From the NCBI GenBank assembly GCA_905221605.1, contig CAJNDS010002121.1:207501-271500 (forward strand): a DNA stretch of 64,000 bases, in the 5' to 3' direction. The translations under genes and the position numbers were made by a program. Shown here piece after piece: positions 21,355-31,424 of the stretch. The stretch's first letter is position 1. Every line of letters starts with the position of its first letter. The notes under the pieces were generated by a model. The model ran no database searches and was not told where the DNA came from. It saw only the letters and a list, made by a program, of their open reading frames with translations. Source of the stretch: Symbiodinium natans (taxonomy: Eukaryota > Sar > Dinophyceae > Suessiales > Symbiodiniaceae).

Positions 21355-21785
21355 TGATTCCCTCTTTTTGCCAAGGGTGGGGCCTCTTAGTGACCATTTC
21401 AGAACCCTGAGCCCTAAACCCTAAAGCCTAAACCCTAGACCCAAGCAAGGGAACCCGTCTTTCTTGTAGCTTTCTGCGGGCCTTAGATACTGGTATCAGG
21501 ATTATATAAGCTCTATAAGCCCTAAGCCCGCAGCTGTAACATTGCAACCCCCCAACCCCCTAAGGCTTCGACACTCATTGAATTGGGTGTAGGGTTTTCT
21601 GGGGTCAGCGTTCAGGGTTCAGGGTTCAGGGTGTAGGATTGAGACCGTAAAGCCTTAACCTTAAGCCTTCAAATTGGTGTGGAGGTTTGGGAGTTGTGGG
21701 CCCCGAATTTTCTTCTCTGAATTGCGATTCTGGGGGCCCTTCTCCACTTCATGGGTTTAGGGTTTAGGGTTTAGGGTTTAGGGTT

Positions 21786-21914
21786 ATGTCCTCACCTCTA
21801 CACAAATTCGAGGGCCGAGGGTACATCCCCTGCACTCGGCCGATAGTTGATCTGCGGCGGCTGCGTTGGCTCGAGCGAACATGCCCAACATGGTTGGACT
21901 GCCCTCGTTAGACT
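21786..21914 (+). CDS. Small open frame or exon, unknown
   Basis: A 42-codon frame from ATG to TAG containing HKFEGRGYIPCTRPIVDLRR, set between ITS tracts. Could be a short gene, an exon or chance; no homology recognised. Confidence 0.3.
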
Positions 21915-22610
21915 CATGAGGTACTAGGGTTTAGGGTTAAAGAGGGCAATTTTAGTAGGTAGCAGGTAGCCCTTGTTAGGCTCATGGAAGTAGGGTTCAG
22001 GGAAGTTTTTCGGATATGGTCAGGAAACATCACGACTCTTCTCTCACAACTTCGCGCCAGAGAGCAGCCTGAAACCCAAAACTCTACACTCTAACCCCGA
22101 ACAGCCCACATACCGATTGTCATACAGGGACCTGGAGGGAGCAGGTCCCAACTATTCCCCAGCATACACGCAAGCCCGTTTAGACCTTCCCCAAGTGGCA
22201 CGGCTGTTGACAAAGAGCTCCGGCAACAAAGTGTGCCAGCTGGCGCCTTCGGAGGTGATCTGGCTGCGGTTTGGGGTTGGGGTTTTGGGGTCTTGGGGTC
22301 TTGGGGTTTTGGGGTTTTGGGGTTTAGGGTTTAGGGTTTAGGGTTTAGGGTTTAGGGTTTAGGGTTTAGGGTTTAGGACTGGAAACATCCGCAACCTCGA
22401 ACCATCCCTTGGGTTTAAGCCCTAAACCCTTAACCATTGGCCGGACTCCCAGGTCCAAAGGCTCAGGAACGTGTGACTCCCAAAGGCTCCCTTTTCCCTT
22501 AATCCCAGACCCTCAAGCCAGCCGGATGTAGGGTTTAGGGTTTAGGGTTTAGGGTTGAGGGTTTAGGGTTTAGGTCTATTAGAGCACAACAGAGGGCTTT
22601 TCTTGAGTAG

Positions 22611-22685
22611 TGCCCGGAGCTCCCCGAGGTGCTCCCCATGTGGCTGATAGAGCCTTTCCTTCGCTGCGCCCGCCTCGACGACGAG
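22611..22685 (+). CDS. Candidate exon, unknown gene
   Basis: Follows TTGAGTAG. 25 codons reading CPELPEVLPMWLIEPFLRCA then RLDDE, ending GACGAG before GATTT (GA donor). Coding-like composition, no family recognised. Confidence 0.35.
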
Positions 22686-22765
22686 GATTTATTGGGATTC
22701 GGGGCTTTAGGGTTTAGGGTTTAGGGGTTAGGGTTTAGGTCGCAGAGTTTTTCTTCTTGCTTTAG

Positions 22766-22833
22766 CAAGTGGCCTTCATGTCATAGAAGCCAAAAGCCTT
22801 GCAACTTCTGTGATGCAACTTACATGTGCACGT
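22766..22833 (+). CDS. Candidate exon with Cys pairs
   Basis: Strong acceptor ttcttcttgctttag. The frame reads KWPSCHRSQKPCNFCDATYM, with C-x6-C-x2-C spacing. Its 3' end lies in a 21-bp sequence that recurs at 22973-22993. Product unknown. Confidence 0.3.
22812..22832 (+). repeat. 21-bp direct repeat flanking an ITS block, copy 1
   Basis: GATGCAACTTACATGTGCACG lies left of a mixed ITS block (22833-22972). The same 21-mer with one change recurs right of the block. Confidence 0.85.
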
Positions 22834-22972
22834 TTAGGGTTTGGGGTTTAGGGGTTTAGGGGTTTAGGGGTTTAGGGTTTAGGGTTTAGGGTTTAGGGTT
22901 TTTGGGTTTTTGGGTTTTTGGGTTTAGGGTTTAGGGTTTAGGGTTTGGGGTTTAGGGGTTTAGGGTTTTTGG

Positions 22973-22993
22973 GATGCAACTTGCATGTGCACG
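22973..22993 (+). repeat. 21-bp direct repeat flanking an ITS block, copy 2
   Basis: GATGCAACTTGCATGTGCACG, 20 of 21 bases identical to copy 1, follows the ITS block directly. Confidence 0.85.
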
Positions 22994-23962
22994 CTTAGGG
23001 TTTAGGGTTTGGGGTTTTGGGGTTTAGGGTTTAGGGTTTAGGGTTTGGGGCTTAGGGGTTTAGGGGTTTAGGGTTTTGGGTTTAGGGTTTAGGGTCTGTC
23101 ACAAATGATGCAAGTACGTACGCGCCAAACCTCAACCGAGACGGGCCTCTGAAACGAGTGCTAACTCTGAATTTCGGACCGCCACTTCAGCTTTGGGGTT
23201 CAGTTCAAGGGTTTAGGGCTTATGTCCTAGGTAGGCCCTTGGGACATTTTGTATTCCTCCCTTATTGGGTTGAAGAGGCTCATGTTCAGGAAATTGGTCT
23301 CAGAGGGTTTTCAGGGCCATCCTCGTGTCTGCAAAATTTTGGGTTCCCCTAAACCCTAAACCCTAAACCCGAAACCCTAAACCCTAAACCCTAAACCCTA
23401 AACCCTAAACCCTAAACCCTAAACCCTAAACCCTAAACCCTAAGCCCGAAGCCCTAAGTCCTAACCCTAAGCTTGTGGTTTTGGGCGCAGAGCTTGGGCG
23501 CTCGGCCCGGCGGTTCACGGTTTAGGGCTGGAAGGTTCAAGGCCTACTGAGGAGTACATCTGGTGAGTTTGCAGGCTCCCTAAACCCTAAACCCTAAACC
23601 CTAAACCCTAAAACCCTAAACCCTAAACCCTAAACCCTAAACCCTAAACCCTAAGCCCTAAACCCTAAACCCTAAACCCTAAACCCTACACATACGTCAC
23701 TAGGAGAGTATCCTTATGTTCTCTTCCCGGAGCCGCCCACTTGTTAGTTTACTTGAAGGTTCATGGTATTGCAAGTAGAATTGTAAGTAAGGCAACCTGT
23801 ATTATCTGGGAGTGTACGAAAAGGAGGGACCCCTATAGTACTGTAATAGCACCCCCCCTCCCCCCCGACCCCCCCAATAGTAGGATTCCCTTCTAAGGAA
23901 CCAAATACGGTACACCGACTTTCGGAAACCCCGATATCCTTCGTTAAGGCATTTATAACTAC

Positions 23963-24084
23963 CCCTAAGGGTCCATGTACCTAGGGCATACTTGGGCCTT
24001 AAATTAAAGTATTTCTAAAAGTATTTCTTATATAGGGACTTTGGGGCCCAAGTCTATGATAATGAGGTACATATGGACCCTTAG
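23963..24084. mobile_element. MITE, CCCTAAGGGTCCATGTACC ends, uninterrupted copy
   Basis: The left end CCCTAAGGGTCCATGTACCT and right end GGTACATATGGACCCTTAG are inverted, with inner GGCATACTTGGGCC / GGGGCCCAAGTCTATG pairing. 122 bp, no ITS. It is the reference copy showing where ITS was added at 14703-14782. Confidence 0.7.
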
Positions 24085-24362
24085 TGTAGCTATGAACTTG
24101 GATTTCGTACTCTTCCGGTAGAGGACTTAGGGTTTAGGGTTTAGGGTAAGCCCCCAAACCCGAAACTCTGCGTGGCCCCGAAACTAGAAGCCCCAAGGCC
24201 TAGAAATCGCTGGCCCTGGTTTTGGGGTCTGTAGGCCCCCACGCAAGGGGAAGGCCTTGGCATGAGTTTAAGGTTTATAGGTTTCTTCCCAAAACCATAT
24301 ATAAGGGTTTAGGGTATAGGGTTAAGTGTTTAGGGTTTAGGGTTAAGGGTTAAGGGTTTCGG

Positions 24363-24452
24363 TTGGGCCGTAAAGTACTTGCTACATAGGGACTTTGCGG
24401 CCCAAGCATACTGTAATGCGGTACATGGACCCCTAGGCCCCCCCAAAAAGCA
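24363..24452. mobile_element. Partial MITE of the GGTACATGGACCC family
   Basis: The right half (GGGCCGTAAAGTACTTGC..GGACTTTGCGGCCCAAGCATA..GGTACATGGACCCCTAGG) is retained. The left terminal repeat is replaced by degenerate ITS. Confidence 0.55.
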
Positions 24453-24544
24453 CAGTACCACGCTCCGCTCCTGAGCCGTGAAAGGCTTATAGGGTTCTTG
24501 AGGGAGGGCGGATTCAAAGGGAGAGGTGTGTACCCAAGGTCCCC

Positions 24545-24650
24545 CAACACTTCCCACTACTCCCTACGGCTCCCAAAGCTTCCCAAATTAAGGTTGCCGT
24601 ACCTACCCCCCATGACCCCCCCCCCCCTCCCTTAAGGACCCTATAAAAGG
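24545..24650 (+). repeat. Dispersed repeat CCCACTACTCCCTA, copy 1
   Basis: CCCACTACTCCCTACGGCTCC followed by CCAAGCTTCCC-like sequence and a poly-C/CTCCCTTAAG tail. A second copy lies at 56861-56955. Confidence 0.6.
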
Positions 24651-24753
24651 AGGGTGACTCGCCATACCTGGGCGTCAATCAGGACAGCCTCCTCGTCGGC
24701 TCTCCCAGCTAGGTTTAGGGTTTAGGGTTTAGGGTTTAGGGTTTAGGGTTTAG

Positions 24754-24756
24754 GGT

Positions 24757-24807
<51 letters not shown>
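24754..24807. repeat. Variant heptamer array, (GTTGAGG)n
   Basis: Seven or eight identical GTTGAGG units follow directly on TTTAGGG units. Two substitutions away from the canonical unit and locally homogenised. Confidence 0.9.
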
Positions 24808-24808
<1 letters not shown>

Positions 24809-25047
24809 AAAGAGTGGTGGGGGATGGGAGTTTACGATACCCAGAGGATTGTATTATTACTGTGGAATTATCAGGTATTGAAAAGCCATACGAAATAATA
24901 GGGCTTGGTATACGTAGGTACCGAATCCCAGAAAGGTTCTACAAATGGACTGTCTGGGGGAAGGTTTTGGTCTTTGGGTTCTGGCATGCGATTCAGGAGT
25001 TTGGAGTTTGGAGAACTCAAACGTATGCACATGCTTCCCTGCTTCAG

Positions 25048-25128
25048 TTCAGTGTCGCCTATCTGCTGGAGGGTGTCAGTATCGGAACGGTGGTCGAACT
25101 GTTGCGGGGGCTCATTTCTCATCTAAGC
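25048..25128 (+). CDS. Candidate exon, hydrophobic segment
   Basis: Acceptor cttccctgcttcag. 27 codons containing FSVAYLLEGVSIGTVVELLR then GLISHLS, open also upstream to 24805. Possible membrane or amphipathic helix; no family recognised. Confidence 0.35.
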
Positions 25129-25488
25129 CCTAAACCCGAAGATGCAGCTCCGATCTAGTTTTTCAGGCGTACAAACCCCATCTCAACTCTCAGCCCTAAT
25201 AACGGAGCCTAAATATAGCTGTTGATAGCCGCTGAACAATGCTACTCCGCTCGTCGCCACAATCTCATGAACCAGGCCCCGATATATCGCGCACTAAGCC
25301 CTAAACCCCAAACCCTATAGCCCTAAACCCCAACCCGAAAGCCAAACCCTAAACTCTATATCCCTAAACCGCAAACCCTTTAACCCCAAACCCCAAACCC
25401 TATGACCACAAACCCCACACCCTAAACCCTAAACCCTAAACCCTAAACCCTAAACCCTAAACCCTAAACCCTAAACCCCAAACTTTGC

Positions 25489-25548
25489 GAAGCCGAGGCC
25501 TCGCAAAACTTCATCGAGGAGCTGCACAGCACCTTGGCGACTCAATGA
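25489..25548 (+). CDS. Candidate terminal exon, unknown gene
   Basis: The frame EAEASQNFIEELHSTLATQ ends in TGA and lies between two ITS arrays. Helical and strongly coding-like, but short. Confidence 0.35.
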   Translation, partial: EAEASQNFIEELHSTLATQ

Positions 25549-26216
25549 ACCCCTGAGGGTCTGGGTTTAGGGTTTAGGGTTTAGGGTTTAGGGTTTAGGG
25601 TTTAGGGTTTGGGGTTTGGGGTTTGGGGTTTGGGAATTGGGGTTTAGGGCGTTTTCTTACTTAGCCAATAGTAGAACTTTGAGATGTTGGGTTTTCCTTA
25701 CTTAGTCGGAATGATAAAGTTTAAGACTTTTCCTTAGGTTTTGGGAGAGGTAAGTTTGTAGTGCTCTTCAAAGGCTTTTTGGTTAGGGATCCTTTGGGTT
25801 TCTGTGTTCGTTCGCGTTCAGGCTTCATCTACTGCTTTGAGAATTGAAGGGTTTTAAGATCTTTTTTTGGGGTGGGGTGGTACAGAGGTTTTAGCTTTTA
25901 GGGTTCAGGGTTTAAGGCTTGCAGGGTTTTAGGGTCTAGAGGGGGTGTTACAGGTTTAGTATTCGTCTACGGCTACGGGTTTAAGGCTCAAGGGTAGAGG
26001 GGTTTTAGGGTTTTTAGGATTTAGGGTTTTAGGGGTTTCGCGCCTTCGTTCATGGCGGCTTAGGGGTTGAAGCGCTTATGGGGGTTTAGGATTACTTCTG
26101 GGGCTTGTTCGTTCGTGTGAAAAAGCAGGGCCCCACACAGCGTCCCTGCCTGTTATTTGAAAGGGTTCGGTTTCCCATGAGTTTGCTTTTCGGTGGAACT
26201 CAATTTGGGTGGTTGT

Positions 26217-26300
26217 CAAAATGATGGTCCCTTTTGGGGTCCCTAATACAATATATACGGCACCTAATATTTGGGGTGTCCAAAAAGGGACCCTTGACAA
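26217..26300. mobile_element. MITE, ATGGTCCC family
   Basis: TGATGGTCCCTTTTGGGGTCC at the left pairs with GGTGTCCAAAAAGGGACCC at the right. Relatives lie at 10765-10837 and 53529-53600. Confidence 0.5.
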
Positions 26301-26604
26301 CTACCCATTTGGCTTCACTGATTCCAAGTTTTGTGGTCGAGTCTCGCAGATTCCGGTGGAGATCCTCACCACCGGCCTTAAGCTACTTGCTGGGGTTTAG
26401 GGGTTTAGGTTTAAGGTTTAGGGTTTAGGGTTTAGGGTCTAGGGTCTAGGGTTTAGGGTGCGAGGCGGACGAGAAACCGAATTTGGGAGTCGTGCACGCT
26501 ACGCTACTCGAGCATTCCTATCAGCGTGTGCGAACCATGGACACAAGTGGTGCACGCCGCGGCTTCCATGGTGAACTTCACGCAGCTGCGAGACGATGTT
26601 GCTA

Positions 26605-26655
26605 CGGTTTACGGTTTACGGTTTACGGTTTACGGTTTACGGTTTACGGTTTGGG
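26605..26655. repeat. Variant heptamer array, (TTTACGG)n
   Basis: Seven TTTACGG units (G to C change in the telomere unit) run directly into TTTGGGG and TTTAGGG units. Confidence 0.9.
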
Positions 26656-27444
26656 GTTTGGGGTTTAGGGTTCAGGGTTAGGACTTAGGATGTAGGGTTT
26701 AGGTCGTGGCCAACGCCCGCGGTTGAGACGGAGAACGAACGGGCCAGCGTGGTCCGATGTGCCTGAGCGTCATTCCCCTCTTTGTTGCTTTTGCGGTTCC
26801 CTAATAAATCCCCTAAACCCTAAACCCTCAGCCGTAAACCCTAAACTTTTAAACCCTACTTTAAACCCCAAAAGGGTACCCTTGTTATTCCTGGGCCATG
26901 GTTAGTCAGCAATATTCCCGCGGCCCTGGATGCAGTAGACATCTCAAGGCTCCTAAACCCTAAACCCTAAACCCTAAACCCTAACCCTAAGCCCAAGCCC
27001 CAAACCCTAAACCCTAAACCCTTCTTTAAACCCCAAACAATTACCCTTCTTATTCGTGGGCTACTCTGGGGTCACTCCTAAGCCCTAAACCCTAAACCCT
27101 AAACCCTAAACCCTAAACCCTAAACCCTAAGTCGAAATCCCAAGCCTTGGAGTGCCTCCGGAAGGCAGCTGCTCCGTCACGGCGGAGGCCCTGGGGCCCC
27201 ATGCGGGGTGCAGGGCCCCAGGTGGTAGGGACTGGGGTTTCGGGTTTAGGGTTTAGGGTTTAGGGTTTGGGGTTTAGGGTTTAGGGTTTAGGGGTATTCA
27301 AGAGTAATTACTTTTTTCGGGAGGGGGGGAAGGGTGTAGGGGGTACGAATGAATTTTCTTCGGGGGTGGGGGGGAGGTGTTTGTGGATGTAGCGGGTTCA
27401 GGGTTTCTCGGTGGGCTTGTTGGTTGTGTTTTGTTGGGGGACGC

Positions 27445-27534
27445 GTTAAGGCTTTCAGAAAGGTCTTAGAGGGTGTATTTAGGTGGCTGGATATGCATGA
27501 GTTTGAGTTGGGGATCAGGCTGGGTTCTCTGCTG
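27445..27534 (+). CDS. Candidate exon, unknown gene
   Basis: 30 codons with VKAFRKVLEGVFRWLDMHEF then ELGIRLGSLL, ending CTGCTG before a textbook GTAAGA donor. T-rich codon use unlike most other islands. The upstream border is unclear. Confidence 0.35.
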
Positions 27535-28740
27535 GTAAGATTTTCTTTAAAGTTTGGATAGTAAAGGGTTTAGGGGTTTAAGGTTTTAGGGTTTGGGGCT
27601 TGGGGTTCGGTTTGGCAAAGACCAGTGGAAAGTTGTTTGCTGCATACGGTCAGGGAAATCGGGGCTTACTTTTGGGGCAGCCTGTCCACCTTAAGCCCTT
27701 GGAACGGCTCGGCTGCTGCGCATTCAAGGGATTCTGCTAAGGTTGCACCCCCCGAGTACATTCCCTCATATGGCCCCCATGCTCCCTTAGTGGTTCTTGA
27801 AAAGGGCCACTTCGGGTTTAGGGCTTTTGAAGGTAATTCAGCAAGACAGAAACACGGCATTCACAAGCTACACGGTGTACAGGCACAAGCCAGTCGCTCC
27901 CGAACTTTTCATTTTTCCCCTCTGGCATCAACTAGGGAAGGCAAGTTACTGTGCGATGGCGACACAAAAAGCAAGAGCAACACAAAGCAATGGCCCAAAG
28001 CTCGGACTTACAGGTTCTTCGTGTACTAGGAAATCAGGAACTAGGTTCCCTTGCAACTTTTGACAAGTTTGAGAAGGGAGAAAACGGAGGGACACAAGTT
28101 CCTGATTCTTCCCCACAGCCTGTACGGCTTGAAGCCCCGAAACCAGTAAACCTTAAGCCCTAAACCCGGCTTACAACCCTATCGCTAAATATCGCTTTAT
28201 TTAGCTCCTTAAGCCGAAACCCGAAACCCAAGAGAAGCCTAAACATGCTTGCTAACTTGATAGGACCTCTAACTCTAACTTGTACCCTTCTTGCTTCTTT
28301 CAGGGTCCGGCTCCCAGGGCCCACATATGTATGTATACGTACACACATAGGCCCGAAGCCTTCAAACCCTCAACCCCCTAAACCCTGAACCGCTGGAGGC
28401 CAAACGCCCCCAAATCATCGTAACCGATAATCCCTAAGACCCCAAAACCCTAAACCCTAAACCCTAAAACCTAAACGAAAAAACCCTAAACCCTGTAAAG
28501 CATCCCAAAGCCCTCCAACCCTCCCTCCGTAAGGCCAGAACACGGCATCTTTGCGAAGTCAACGCCACCGGCTGAGGCCGACCCAGCCAGGTCATGGTTT
28601 AGGCTTTACAGGGTGTGGGGTGTTTAGGGTTCAGGGTTTAGGGTTTAGGGTTTAGGATTTAGGGTTTAGGGTTAAGGGTTTAGTTTCGAGTTGCAAGGTT
28701 TCGGGATCAGGATTCAAGGTTTAGGATGTAGGTTAGGAGG

Positions 28741-29050
28741 GCAATGTATAAAGCTTGCTCTGCTTGGACGGTGTCAGAAAACCCGAAGCCCGTCAACGGG
28801 AGGTACTCTTAAACCCTCACCCTAAACCGCAAACCCCAAACCTTCACCCCAAACCCGAAAACCTTTGATCCCAAACCCTTGAAGCCTGAACCCTGAACAC
28901 CGAACCTGAGAATTTAGGAATCAGAAACCATAGGGCACCCGACCGCAACAAGGTTTGGTTTTGGGTAGTTCCCTAAGGGTCCATGTATCTCATTATTACA
29001 TTATTATATACTTGGGCCCCAGGGGCCCGAGCATTCCATATTTCGGTCCA
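28741..29050. other. Mixed island with a solo MITE end
   Basis: At 28741-28801 a short frame ends GGGAG before GTACTC. 28810-28920 is degenerate ITS. At 28972-29022 the end CCCTAAGGGTCCATGTATCT..ATACTTGGGCCCC is a half copy of the MITE family at 23963. Confidence 0.4.
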
Positions 29051-29150
29051 GGGTTTAGGGTCAAGAGGGTTCAGATTCAGTCCTCCTGCCAGGAGTAGCC
29101 TTACAGGGGAGGGGGGGGGGAATACCTTATACTTCTACCCGTTTTTTCAG

Positions 29151-29236
29151 CCTTCAAAGCGGCACAACGTAGTGCTAGCGGTCGGGCCAGGTTGTTGTGG
29201 TCGTGCCAAAGGCGCGCGCGTGGCCGCATCATGCAT
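29151..29236 (+). CDS. Candidate exon, basic segment
   Basis: Strong acceptor cttctacccgttttttcag. Two frames are open to the ITS at 29237. One reads FKAAQRSASGRARLLWSCQR and is rich in Arg. No family recognised. Confidence 0.35.
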
Positions 29237-30079
29237 TTTAGGGTTTAGGGTTTAGGGTTTAGGGTTTAGGGTTTAGGGTTTGTGGAGCACAAGCCCAAGA
29301 GACCCTCCCAAAATGCACAAGGACCCCATTGCCCTAAACTCTAAGTCTCGAAAGTGGTTGTAGGGGACTCAAGCATTGGGGCCTTTGAACAACCCTACAC
29401 CCCAGCCTGAACCCTAAACCCTAAACCCCAAACCCCAAACCCCAAACCCTAAACCCTAAACCCTAAACCCTAAACCCAAAGTGGGGCCCCTGCGCTTTTG
29501 AGAGCAGGCCCCTAAAGCCCCTGTTTCGGATTTAGGGCGCCAGACCCCAAACTTAAGGGTTTAGGGTTTAGGGTTTAGGGGTTAGGGTTTAGGGTTTCCG
29601 AACCGAAAAGGCAACAACGAGGGCAGCATGCTTTGGGTTTAGAATCGGTGCTCGAAGGTGCGTCGAAGGTTAGGGCTGATAGGGTTTAGGGTTTAGGGTT
29701 TAGGGTTTAGGGTTTAGGGTTTAGGGGTACTCTAGGGACCTGGAATAGGGTTTGGGGGGGGACGGGGGGGGGGGTCATTATTATTTTATAGTTATCAAGG
29801 AACCCTAAGGGAAGACTATTCGTACTTATTCCGACCCCTGGTATGGTTTTGGGTGTAGGTTTTTTTTCGACCCTCGTGCACCCTAACCTCAAACTAAGGC
29901 CGTTTCAGTAGGGGAGTGCACCCCCCAGATCCCTAAACCCTAAACCCTAAACCCTAAACCCTAAACCCTAAACCCTAAAACCCTGCAAGCCTTATGTCTT
30001 GTGCTTGCTTCAACGTACCAGCGCAGCACCCGATTTTGCCTGAGGGTTTAACGTGTTGGGGCACCCCGACAAAACCCCG

Positions 30080-30210
30080 ATATGTACCTTATATGGCCCC
30101 TATATACTTAAGTAGCCCCTAAATAACCCTAAATAACCCCTAAACAACCCCGTCATAACCCCTAAGTAACCCCTAAGGTCCCTTATCTGGCTTCCTCCTT
30201 TAGTCCCTTG
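30080..30210. repeat. Dispersed repeat, copy B
   Basis: Similar to 121-219, with extra tandem CCCCTAAATAAC/CCCCTAAACAAC units between the shared ends. Confidence 0.6.
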
Positions 30211-30335
30211 ACTGAGGGTTTATCATGTTGGGCACCCCACATGCATGTCAAGGTGGATATGGACCTCTAAAGCTCAAACTGCTTCCTGACACACAAGACC
30301 TGCCCTGTGCCCCTGGTTGTATGTTTCAGAGGGTT

Positions 30336-30412
30336 ACCCCAAACCCCAAACCCCAAACCCCAAACCCCAAACCCCAAACCCCAAACCCCAAACCCCAAAC
30401 CCCAAACCCCAA
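30336..30412. repeat. Variant heptamer array, (CCCCAAA)n
   Basis: Eleven perfect CCCCAAA units (T to C change) pass abruptly into canonical CCCTAAA at 30413. Confidence 0.95.
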
Positions 30413-30460
30413 ACCCTAAACCCTAAACCCTAAACCCTAAACCCTAAACCCTCACTCCAG

Positions 30461-30533
30461 GATCACACGGCAGGTGCTCCGCTGCATGGGCAGGGGCCGC
30501 CCGTCGGCTGTTAAGACTTTGTCCGATTTGAAG
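30461..30533 (+). CDS. Candidate exon, unknown gene
   Basis: Acceptor CACTCCAG. The frame reads ITRQVLRCMGRGRPSAVKTL then SDLK, ending directly at an ITS array. Good composition, no family recognised. Confidence 0.35.
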
Positions 30534-30627
30534 GTTTAGGGTTTAGGGTTTAGGGTTTAGGGTTTAGGGTTTAGGGTTTAGGGTTTAGGGTTTAGGGTTT
30601 AGGGTTTAGGGTTTAGGGTTTAGGGTC
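30533..30627. repeat. ITS array, (TTTAGGG)13
   Basis: Thirteen perfect units on the G-strand orientation, between two candidate exons. Confidence 0.95.
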
Positions 30628-30700
30628 AGGGTTTAGGGTTTGTAGGCTAGTTGGGCCTGTGGGGGTTTGGGGTTCAGAGGGTTCATATACAAATAAACAA

Positions 30701-30775
30701 AGGTTTGCCTGGCTCAATGCTTTCCTTAAGGACAAACATGTCGGCCTGCAGTTCCGAGGACACGGCTTCTACAGG
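30701..30775 (+). CDS. Candidate exon, unknown gene
   Basis: 25 codons with RFAWLNAFLKDKHVGLQFRG then HGFYR. Strongly protein-like, open on both sides into degenerate ITS. No family recognised. Confidence 0.38.
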
Positions 30776-30901
30776 GTTGAGGGTTTTGGGTTTTTGGGAT
30801 TAGGCTTTAGGGTTTATAGGGCTTAGGGAAAAAAAGGCCGTTGGGAGCATTGATGAATGCACAGGCAGGGCTATCGGATAGTCTCAAATTCCTACGAACA
30901 G

Positions 30902-30998
30902 GGATGCCCTGGCCACCCTCTTCCAAGCCCTCAAGACCAGGGCGCTCGACTTAGCGCTGGACCCCTACACCTGGAACTCAACAAACTCTATTCCTTAA
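30902..30998 (+). CDS. Candidate exon, unknown gene
   Basis: Acceptor GAACAG. The frame DALATLFQALKTRALDLALD then PYTWN continues to TAA at 30996. The helical 20-residue start is convincing. The end may instead be a splice site after GACC. Confidence 0.38.
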
Positions 30999-31071
30999 AC
31001 CTTAGACCCTCAACCCTACATCTTAAACCTCAAAGCTTATAAACCCTATTTCCTAAACCCGAAACCCTAAA

Positions 31072-31230
31072 GCCTAAACCCTAAACCCTAAACCCTAAAC
31101 CCTAAACCCTAAACCCTAAACCCTAAACCCTAAACCCTAAACCCTAAACCCTAAACCCTAAACCCTAACCCTAAACCCTAAACCCTAAACCCTAAACCCT
31201 AAACCCTAAACCCTAAACCCTAAACCCTAA
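31072..31230. repeat. ITS array, (CCCTAAA)22
   Basis: The longest canonical array in the window, 22-23 units with one six-base slip (CCCTAA) in the middle. Confidence 0.96.
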
Positions 31231-31246
31231 ACTACCAGCCTTTTTT

Positions 31247-31332
31247 TGAGGCCCTTTGGCGACGTGCAGCTGCCAGCGCCCCCTGGTTGCCAGCCTGGCG
31301 AGCAGGGGACCGAGTATCGACTTCCCTCGTGG
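31247..31332 (+). CDS. Candidate exon, unknown gene
   Basis: After cagcctttttttgag a frame of 28 codons contains ALWRRAAASAPWLPAWRAGD. Bounded by ITS on both sides. Product unknown. Confidence 0.35.
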
Positions 31333-31424
31333 GTGGGTTTAGGGTTTAGGGTTTAGGGTTTGGGGTTTGGGGTTTGGGGTTTGGGGTTTGGGGTTTGGCC
31401 TTTGGCTGTGTCATTTTCCCACAG

